Shown here piece by piece: positions 48,182 through 54,347 of a stretch of DNA of 54,347 nt (its first letter is position 1; each line of letters starts with the position of its first letter). The notes below the pieces were generated by a model that worked only from the letters and a program-made list of their open reading frames with translations, did no database searches and was not told where the DNA came from. Both the position numbers and the translations under genes were made by a program. This stretch comes from Planctomycetota bacterium (GTDB lineage: Bacteria; Planctomycetota; Uabimicrobiia; Uabimicrobiales; JABWCH01): assembly GCA_020057085.1 (NCBI GenBank), contig JAGVGO010000194.1, positions 1 through 54,347 on the forward strand, in the 5' to 3' direction.

Positions 48182-49432
48182 TCATGCGTAGTAGCTGACT
48201 TTGCCATCGCCATGGACGATCCACATGCGTGGCTGTGTAGTCTGGGCGACAATCGTCTTGGCGCTTTCCTCTTCTTCACGATAGCCGGTAAACTGTTGTG
48301 GCAGCAGGCTCTTGGAAGAATGGCCGGCGTCGCTCGTCGGTGTTTGCGTAGTACAAGCAAATGCCATCTGCGCCACCTCGACGCCTTGCTGTTGCAGCAT
48401 CTGTCTAAGCTCGTCGGCATGACGATGCAACAACTGGGCGGTAGCCGCTTCGGCAGTGACGAACTGGGCTTCGAGGGCATGCCCTTTGAGCTTGACACTC
48501 ACTTCGAGGCGAGTGCCGGGGCGTTCGATATGGATGACCGCCCGTTGTTCCTGCTGCATGATCTGTGCCAGCAGATAAGGTCGGGAGGCGAACAATTCAT
48601 CATGGGACGGTGCAGCAGCCGCGGGTGTACCTTGTGTCGGAAGCTGCGGAGTCGGCGTCTTGCTGTCCTGGGCGGCAAAATATATGCCGTCCGACTGAGC
48701 GGATTGCGGCAATGCCGCTTGCGTTTTTTCGCTTTCGTACTGCCAGTGTTGCGGTTCATTATCGCTCTGCTCCGGCACTTGCGGAAAATTTTCTGGTGCG
48801 AGCGCCGGCGACGACGCGGCAGGCTGCATCTTGCCTGCGTCGCTGGCTTGTTGCATGGCAACAGGTTGCGACGTTTCCGCACCGCCTGCCTGCTGGGTAA
48901 TGGCCGGCAAAAGGGAAATGTGGACACCGGCTATGGCACGTGGCGGCATCTGTTCCACTGCCTGCTGGGTAATGGCCGGCAAAAGGGAAATGTGGACACC
49001 GGCTATGGCACGTGGCGGCATCTGTTCCACATGTTTTACCGTCTCTACATTTGTGGTAACTATTGCTGTCCCCTCGTTTGGGCTGGCTTGTTGCGGCAGT
49101 TGGAGTACACCTGCCATGCCTGTCGCACCACTGTTCTGCACGCCATCGCTTGCAGGCGTCCCATTGGTCGGCGCGCCATTGCTGGCAGGTGTCCCATTTG
49201 CCGGTACACTATCGCTGGCAGATGTCCCATTTGCCGGCAGAAGCTGCAACAGGCAGGCCATAAGCTGCTCTATGACTTGATCTGCGTCCAGAGTCTGATC
49301 AGGTTCGACGGCTGATGTAGAGTCCACGAAGCTGTCCAAAATGTCGGCAAACGGCGATGCTTCGCCTTGTTGTCCCAATGGCGCAATCGTTATCTGGTCG
49401 GGCATGGTTTGGGTTATGGTCACGACGTTCAT
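48182..49432 (-). CDS. fliK: Flagellar hook-length control protein FliK
   Basis: Gln/Ala/Pro-rich N-terminus; C-terminal GTRLEVSVKLKGHALEAQFVTAEAATAQLLHRHADELRQMLQQQGVEVAQM. Confidence 0.88.
   Translation of the reverse strand: MNVVTITQTMPDQITIAPLGQQGEASPFADILDSFVDSTSAVEPDQTLDADQVIEQLMACLLQLLPANGTSASDSVPANGTPASNGAPTNGTPASDGVQNSGATGMAGVLQLPQQASPNEGTAIVTTNVETVKHVEQMPPRAIAGVHISLLPAITQQAVEQMPPRAIAGVHISLLPAITQQAGGAETSQPVAMQQASDAGKMQPAASSPALAPENFPQVPEQSDNEPQHWQYESEKTQAALPQSAQSDGIYFAAQDSKTPTPQLPTQGTPAAAAPSHDELFASRPYLLAQIMQQEQRAVIHIERPGTRLEVSVKLKGHALEAQFVTAEAATAQLLHRHADELRQMLQQQGVEVAQMAFACTTQTPTSDAGHSSKSLLPQQFTGYREEEESAKTIVAQTTQPRMWIVHGDGKVSYYA
48889..49030 (-). repeat. 72-bp (24-aa) tandem duplication inside fliK
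   Basis: Copy 1 48889-48960, copy 2 from 48961; 70 consecutive identical bases per copy; encodes EQMPPRAIAGVHISLLPAITQQA twice. Confidence 0.95.
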
Positions 49433-49505
49433 GGCAAATCTCCTTTCAAATTAACTACACCTAGTACAAAAATAACGCCAAAAATATTTATTTTTTTACA
49501 GCTCC

Positions 49506-49532
49506 TAATCTTTTGACAAATTCCGCCGATAA
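49506..49532 (+). promoter_or_regulatory. Predicted sigma28-type promoter upstream of flgM
   Basis: TAATCTTT-N11-GCCGATAA; -10 exact, -35 6/8, exact spacing. Confidence 0.75.
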
Positions 49533-49584
49533 ATATAGAATAGAAACTGCACATGGTCGGGCTTCGCAGGAAAGGAGCAAAATT

Positions 49585-49893
49585 ATGCAGATACATCCAC
49601 TCAACAAATCACAACCCATGGAAAGCATCGCCAAAGAGCGGGTGGCGGGCAAAAATGAGGTGCAGAGCGCACCTCAGGCGGATCAGATCAATCTTCGCAC
49701 GGTAGCTCGCGGCGCCCGGGTAAGTGAGCTGGTGAAAATGTCAGCATTGCTTGCACCGTCGCGCACGGAGAAAGTCGAGGCGGCGAAAAATTTATTGGCA
49801 TCCGGTGCACACAACGACCGGCAGACGATCGCCAAAACAGCACACAACATGCTGTATCAACATCCATTAGATATGGAAGTTGCAGAAAACTGA
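49585..49893 (+). CDS. flgM: FlgM-like anti-sigma28 factor
   Basis: Short protein with RGARVSELVKMSALLAPSRTEKVEAAKNLLASGAHNDRQTIAKTAHNMLYQHPLD; SD AAAGGAG before ATG 49585; sigma28-like promoter upstream. Confidence 0.8.
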   Translation: MQIHPLNKSQPMESIAKERVAGKNEVQSAPQADQINLRTVARGARVSELVKMSALLAPSRTEKVEAAKNLLASGAHNDRQTIAKTAHNMLYQHPLDMEVAEN

Positions 49894-49991
49894 ACTCACT
49901 ATCTCAAATGGCAACTTGCACTCTTTTAAACCGTTTGGCTTCTTTATTGCAGGAGGCAACAGATAAACTTTATTTTTTGAAGGATAGCTGT

Positions 49992-50762
49992 ATGCCCCAA
50001 TATCCATATCTGGCTGCATTGGTATGTGCGATGGCGGTCATGTCCATATCTTATGCCTATGGAGATGAATCACCGGAGCGACCTCAAGCACAAGCGCCCG
50101 CTGTAGCCTTGCACGTACACAGCGATAGTAAAAGCGAAGATTTCTCGGCTGTAATCAAAATTTTCCTGTTCATGACACTCCTTTCTCTGCTGCCCGCATT
50201 GCTCTTCAGCATTACCTCTTTTACCCGCATCATCATTGTCCTTTCATTTGCCCGCCAGGCCTTCGGCGTACAAAATTTACCACCCAACCCTGTATTGATC
50301 GGGCTGGCACTGTTTCTGACCGTCTTTGTCATGACGCCGGTGTGGGAAAAAGTGTATCGGCAAGCATACCAGCCTTATCAGAAAAAAGAAATCGCGAGCG
50401 AGCAGGCACTGCAAATAACGGTGTCTCAATTCCGTACCTTCATGCTGGCGCATACCCGCGAGAAAGACTTGGCACTGATGTTACACCTTGGCAACTACGT
50501 GTGCCAGAGCGAAAGCGACATTCCTACCACTGCCCTGATACCGGCATTTCTCGTGAGCGAACTCACCATCGCTTTCCAGATGGGATTTTTAATCTTGTTA
50601 CCGTTCTTGATAATTGATATTATCGTTGCCAGTACTCTTCTCGCTATGGGCATGATGATGCTGCCGCCCGCTGTGGTAGGTGTACCGTTCAAGATTTTGT
50701 TGTTTATCCTGGTAGATGGCTGGCATCTCGTAGTAAAAACCTTAGTGTTGAGCTATACGTGA
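49992..50762 (+). CDS. fliP: Flagellar export apparatus protein FliP
   Basis: SFTRIIIVLSFARQAFGVQNLPPNPVLIGLALFLTVFVM; C-terminal GMMMLPPAVVGVPFKILLFILVDGWHLV. Confidence 0.96.
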   Translation: MPQYPYLAALVCAMAVMSISYAYGDESPERPQAQAPAVALHVHSDSKSEDFSAVIKIFLFMTLLSLLPALLFSITSFTRIIIVLSFARQAFGVQNLPPNPVLIGLALFLTVFVMTPVWEKVYRQAYQPYQKKEIASEQALQITVSQFRTFMLAHTREKDLALMLHLGNYVCQSESDIPTTALIPAFLVSELTIAFQMGFLILLPFLIIDIIVASTLLAMGMMMLPPAVVGVPFKILLFILVDGWHLVVKTLVLSYT

Positions 50763-50773
50763 AAGGTAAATGT

Positions 50774-51046
50774 ATGAGCCAGGAAATGGTATTGCAAATC
50801 ATGCAACAGATTTTCTATACCACTGCGCTGCTCGCCTTGCCGATCCTTGGGGTGACGTTTCTCATCGGCATCGGCATGAGTATCTTCCAGGCGGTGACTA
50901 ACATCCAGGAGCAGACGCTGGTATTTATACCGAAAATGATTGCGGTGATGGTAGTGTTGTTCTTCGCCATGCCGTGGATGTTCCGGACACTGGCACACCT
51001 TACCGTCTCTTTTTTCGATTATATGCTGGCGATCGCCAGACATTGA
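50774..51046 (+). CDS. fliQ: Flagellar export apparatus protein FliQ
   Basis: MSQEMVLQIMQQIFYTTALLALPILGVTFLIGIGMSIFQAVTNIQEQTLVFIPKM. Confidence 0.95.
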   Translation: MSQEMVLQIMQQIFYTTALLALPILGVTFLIGIGMSIFQAVTNIQEQTLVFIPKMIAVMVVLFFAMPWMFRTLAHLTVSFFDYMLAIARH

Positions 51047-51077
51047 CAGTCGCCTAGAGAGGGAGAGGGTTTGCATT

Positions 51078-52460
51078 ATGAATAGTGAAGCTCAGTCTCA
51101 TATATTGATTGTGGATGACGAGGCAATGTGCTTGCAGTTTTTGCAGGAAGTGATGGTACATGGCGGCTACAAGACGACGACATCTACCACGTGCGCCCGC
51201 ACTATGGAGTTGATAAACGAAACTTTTTTCGATCTGATCTTGCTCGATGTCAATCTGCCCGATGGTTCGGGGCTCGACTTGTGCAAGAAAATCAAAGAGT
51301 CGCAGCTCAATTGTTATACCCCGATCATCCTGGTGACTGGCTATGGCAGCATCAAGATGGCTGTCGAGGCGATGCAGTTGGGTGCATTCTACTTCGCCAG
51401 CAAACCGGTAGGCTGCAACGAATTGCTGTTGCTGGTAAAAAGAGGTCTCGAACACAGCGCGCTCAGCCGCGAAGTGTCCCGGCTGAAAAACAAATTGCTG
51501 CAAGGCGAGATGTCTAGTTCGATCATCGGTAAAAGCCACAAGATGCAACAGGTATTCACCGCCATTGCCCAGGTTGCGCCGCGCGATACCACGGTGCTGA
51601 TCCAGGGTGAAAGCGGCACCGGCAAGGAGCTGGTAGCGCGAGCCATCCATCAGAACAGTCCGCGCTGCCAAAACCCGTTCGTCACCATAGATTGCGGCTC
51701 CATCTCGGAAAATTTACTGGAGAGCGAGCTGTTCGGCCATGTCAAGGGCGCTTTTACCGGCGCGGTGGCGGAGCGCAAAGGTTTGTTCCAGCGGGCGAAC
51801 TATGGCACTTTGTTTCTCGACGAAGTGGGCAATCTGCCGCTCGCCTTGCAGGTCAAGCTGCTGCGCGCGTTGCAGGAGCATGAAGTCACGCCTGTGGGCA
51901 GCGACAAGACGATAAAGGTAGATGTGCGCATCATCGCCGCCACCAACATGTCTCTAACGAACATGGTGGCAGAAGGGACTTTTCGCAACGATCTGTTCTT
52001 TCGCCTGAACGTGGTCAACATCCAATTGCCGTCGCTCAAAGAACGGGCTGAAGATATTCCGCTGCTGGCGCAATATTTCCTGAGCAAACGCCAGGAAAAA
52101 GGCAGTCGTGTCGCCGGTTTTTCCAAGTCGGCGTTAAAGCTGTTGCTCGACTACGACTGGCCCGGTAACATCCGCGAGCTGGAACATGCAGTAGAACACG
52201 CCGAGATCGTCGCCAAAGGCGAAAATCTCCAGGCAGAAGATTGGCCGGAAGCCCTGCGCGTTCAGAAACAGATAACCATGCATAGCATTGCACCTTTGTA
52301 TTCGCTCGAACAGGTGGAAAAAATATACATCGAACAGGTACTCAAACATAGCAACTACAACCAGAACCAGGCGACTGCCGTACTGGGCATTGATCGTAAA
52401 AGTTTGTGGCGCAAAATCAAGAAATACAGCATCGAAGTCAATAAAATCAATAAAACGTAA
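51078..52460 (+). CDS. Sigma54-dependent response regulator (FlrC/AtoC-like)
   Basis: Receiver domain (ILIVDDEA, ILLDVNLPDGSG), AAA+ GESGTGKELVARAIH, GAFTGA, Fis-type HTH (NQNQATAVLGIDRKSLWRKIKKY). Confidence 0.95.
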   Translation: MNSEAQSHILIVDDEAMCLQFLQEVMVHGGYKTTTSTTCARTMELINETFFDLILLDVNLPDGSGLDLCKKIKESQLNCYTPIILVTGYGSIKMAVEAMQLGAFYFASKPVGCNELLLLVKRGLEHSALSREVSRLKNKLLQGEMSSSIIGKSHKMQQVFTAIAQVAPRDTTVLIQGESGTGKELVARAIHQNSPRCQNPFVTIDCGSISENLLESELFGHVKGAFTGAVAERKGLFQRANYGTLFLDEVGNLPLALQVKLLRALQEHEVTPVGSDKTIKVDVRIIAATNMSLTNMVAEGTFRNDLFFRLNVVNIQLPSLKERAEDIPLLAQYFLSKRQEKGSRVAGFSKSALKLLLDYDWPGNIRELEHAVEHAEIVAKGENLQAEDWPEALRVQKQITMHSIAPLYSLEQVEKIYIEQVLKHSNYNQNQATAVLGIDRKSLWRKIKKYSIEVNKINKT

Positions 52461-52547
52461 TGGGGCATTTTGCCACTTGTCTACCATGGACCTCAAATAA
52501 ATCTTGCCTGAATCCTCATTTCACAAGCTCTTCTGGAAGTTCAGCCT

Positions 52548-52599
52548 AAAAAAAAGAGATGTGGCATTTTGCCCCATCATGGGGTATTTTGCCACATCT
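52548..52599 (-). terminator. Rho-independent terminator of the flagellin gene
   Basis: On minus strand AGATGTGGCA...CCCCATGATGGGG...TGCCACATCT two-part stem, then CTCTTTTTTTT. Confidence 0.85.
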
Positions 52600-52627
52600 C
52601 CTGGCTGAAGCCTGTTTTTTCAGCTTG

Positions 52628-54016
52628 TTATTGCAACAGATTCATGACGACTTGAGAAGAAGCCTTGGCCTGCGACAGGATGGCAGCGCCTACTTGCTGC
52701 TGCATCATGCCTTTGGTCATGTTGAGGGTTTCACTGGCGAAATCCACATCCATCAGCCGCGAACGGGCGGCGGTGATGTTCTCCGACACGTTGCTCAGGT
52801 TGGACATGGTTGACTCCAGGCGGTTCTGGATGGCGCCCAGTTCGCCACGACGGGTGCCAATCTTGGAGAGAGCTGCATCTACACGGTCTATGGCATCGGT
52901 GGCGCCGGAGATCGAGGTGATGTCGAGGTCGCGGATGGTGGAAGTGTCGAGGGCGATCACCGTGCTGCCGCCGAAACCAAGGCGGTTGCTGGCGTCGGTG
53001 AGAGTGATGGTGGTGGCGTCGCTGAGCTGCATCTTGCCACGGGTGATGCCGGTGGTGAATGGGTTGGCGCCGGTGCCGTTGGCGGCGGTGATGTCTACAT
53101 TACGGCCATCGGCGGCAGTCAGGGTAATTTGCGTGCCGGCGGCATTGAGTGCAGAGCTCACGCCGGTTTGGCTCGAATAAGCGTTGATCACATCGTTGAG
53201 TTCTGTGTAGCTGTCAACCGCCGTACCTTGCGAACCGCTGAGGATGGTGACGCCGTTCATTGTCAATGTTTCGCTGCCGTTCATCACCGAGCCGGTAGCA
53301 CTGGCGAGCGAGGTGGCCTGCGCCTCGGCGCGCGCGCCGGTGTTGCTGGCATTGATCGCCCGAGCCTTGGCATAGGCACTGTCAGCACTGCGGCCGTTCG
53401 ATTCGGCATAAGAGGAAGAGGCGTTGACAGTGACGCCGTTGATCAGTACTTCCGAAGCGCCGATGCCCGATGTACCCACTGCGGTGGCACCAGTCTGCTT
53501 GGCGATCTGGCCGAAGTCGTCCGCTTCGGACGCGTTGATCGAGATAGCGATGGTTTGTCCTGCATCGGCACCGACCTGGAGCGAAGTACTGAACGAGCCG
53601 TCGAGCAGCTTGCGGCCGTTGAAGGTGGTGTCTACCGCGATGCGGTCCATTTCACTTTTGAGAGCCGTCACTTCATCCTGGAGCGACTGACGATCTTCGT
53701 TGCTGTATGTACCGTTGGCTGCCTGCACCGCTAACTCGCGCATACGCTGCATGATGTTGGTCGTTTCGTTGAGAGCGCCTTCTGCGGTTTGCACCAGAGA
53801 GATACCATCGTTGGCGTTACGGATGGCCTGGCCGAGACCGCGGCCTTGTGCGGTGAATCTTTCGGCAATCTTAAAGCGACCGGCGTCATCGGCGGCGCGG
53901 TTGATGCGTAGTCCAGTTGACAGTTTCTCGAATGTTTTGCCGAGATCCATCTGCACCTTGTTCATTTGCCTTCCGGCGTTCATGGCGGATACGTTAGTGT
54001 TGATTGAAATACCCAT
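52628..54016 (-). CDS. fliC: Flagellin
   Basis: MGISINTNVSAMNAGRQMNKVQMDLGKTFEKLSTGLRINRAADDAGRFKIAERFTAQGRGLGQAIRNANDGISLVQTAEGALNE; C-terminal QVGAAILSQAKASSQVVMNLLQ; GGAGG SD. Confidence 0.97.
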   Translation of the reverse strand: MGISINTNVSAMNAGRQMNKVQMDLGKTFEKLSTGLRINRAADDAGRFKIAERFTAQGRGLGQAIRNANDGISLVQTAEGALNETTNIMQRMRELAVQAANGTYSNEDRQSLQDEVTALKSEMDRIAVDTTFNGRKLLDGSFSTSLQVGADAGQTIAISINASEADDFGQIAKQTGATAVGTSGIGASEVLINGVTVNASSSYAESNGRSADSAYAKARAINASNTGARAEAQATSLASATGSVMNGSETLTMNGVTILSGSQGTAVDSYTELNDVINAYSSQTGVSSALNAAGTQITLTAADGRNVDITAANGTGANPFTTGITRGKMQLSDATTITLTDASNRLGFGGSTVIALDTSTIRDLDITSISGATDAIDRVDAALSKIGTRRGELGAIQNRLESTMSNLSNVSENITAARSRLMDVDFASETLNMTKGMMQQQVGAAILSQAKASSQVVMNLLQ

Positions 54017-54117
54017 GGCTAAACCCTCCAAATTTTATCGTTGTTCGTTTGCTTACTTAGTATCTATCTTCATCCCAGCTTTGACTGTTGCTGTAAATCG
54101 CATTGTTCTTACTGTTA

Positions 54118-54144
54118 TTATCGCCGTCTGTGTGAAAAACTTTA
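54118..54144 (-). promoter_or_regulatory. Predicted sigma28-type promoter of flagellin
   Basis: TAAAGTTT-N11-GGCGATAA on minus strand; 15/16 match to the enteric sigma28 consensus with exact spacing. Confidence 0.85.
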
Positions 54145-54181
54145 GGGGGTTTTTATTTTTTTTGGCTTTTTTATTGCAATC

Positions 54182-54347
54182 TGTAATAGTGCAGAAGAAT
54201 AGTAACATTGAGGGAGCGTGATACCAAGCCCTGAAGCACAGCGATGAACGTCGAAAAACGACTGGATGCACCGACGCGCGCGAACTTGTCAATGCAAGCA
54301 ATCGTTTAGCAGATCGCCGGCCTGCGCCGCATTGCGGATACTCTGTG
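54182..54347 (+). mobile_element. Partial copy of the TGTAATAG MITE-like element, truncated by window end
   Basis: TGTAATAGTGCAGAAG..TAACATTGAGGGAGCG.GATA.CAAGCCCTGAAGCACAGCGATGA.CGTCG..AAACGACTGGA aligns along its length with the 45598-45801 copy. Confidence 0.85.

Noticed and set aside
54032-54060. AACGATAA close to the flagellin start as a sigma28 -10 box
   Set aside because: No matching -35 at 11-nt spacing, and it would overlap the Shine-Dalgarno; the 54118-54144 promoter is far better.
1-54347. CRISPR arrays, tRNA or rRNA genes
   Set aside because: No regularly spaced repeats, rRNA or tRNA-like sequences were recognised by eye; tRNAscan/Infernal would be needed to exclude small RNAs.

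Overview
54.3-kb bacterial chromosomal window, read by eye from the sequence and the ORF track; no searches were run. Main contents, left to right: (1) a three-subunit xanthine-dehydrogenase-family molybdenum hydroxylase (71-3799, -). (2) A decayed type I restriction-modification locus carrying a membrane-anchored TIR-like protein, a truncated PIN-like ORF and a GxxExxY protein (3830-5762, -). (3) hisC (-). (4) A radical-SAM-rich cluster (7210-14825) with two tetraether-synthase(Tes)-like proteins, three further radical SAM proteins, a SAM methyltransferase and an integral membrane protein. (5) A ComEA-like protein and a 1347-aa STAND NTPase/TPR protein. (6) A CBS protein, an E2-acyltransferase-like protein with an altered catalytic motif, and an archaeal-type upper mevalonate module (DUF35, thiolase, HMG-CoA synthase). 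(7) A roughly 26-kb flagellar supercluster on the minus strand (fliK-flgD-E-F-G-A-H-I-J-N-K-L-motAB-flgBC-fliEFGHIJ-motE-fliLMN), with flgM-fliP-fliQ and a sigma54-type regulator on + and a convergent flagellin gene. The flagellar cluster is interrupted by an EcoRV-like type II R-M pair between flgH and flgI, and by two small TGTAATAG-ended elements with 13-14 bp target duplications at stop codons; a third copy runs off the window end. Consensus-like sigma28 promoters precede flgM, flagellin and flgI. The best candidates for undescribed biology are the multi-radical-SAM cluster and the TGTAATAG mini-elements.
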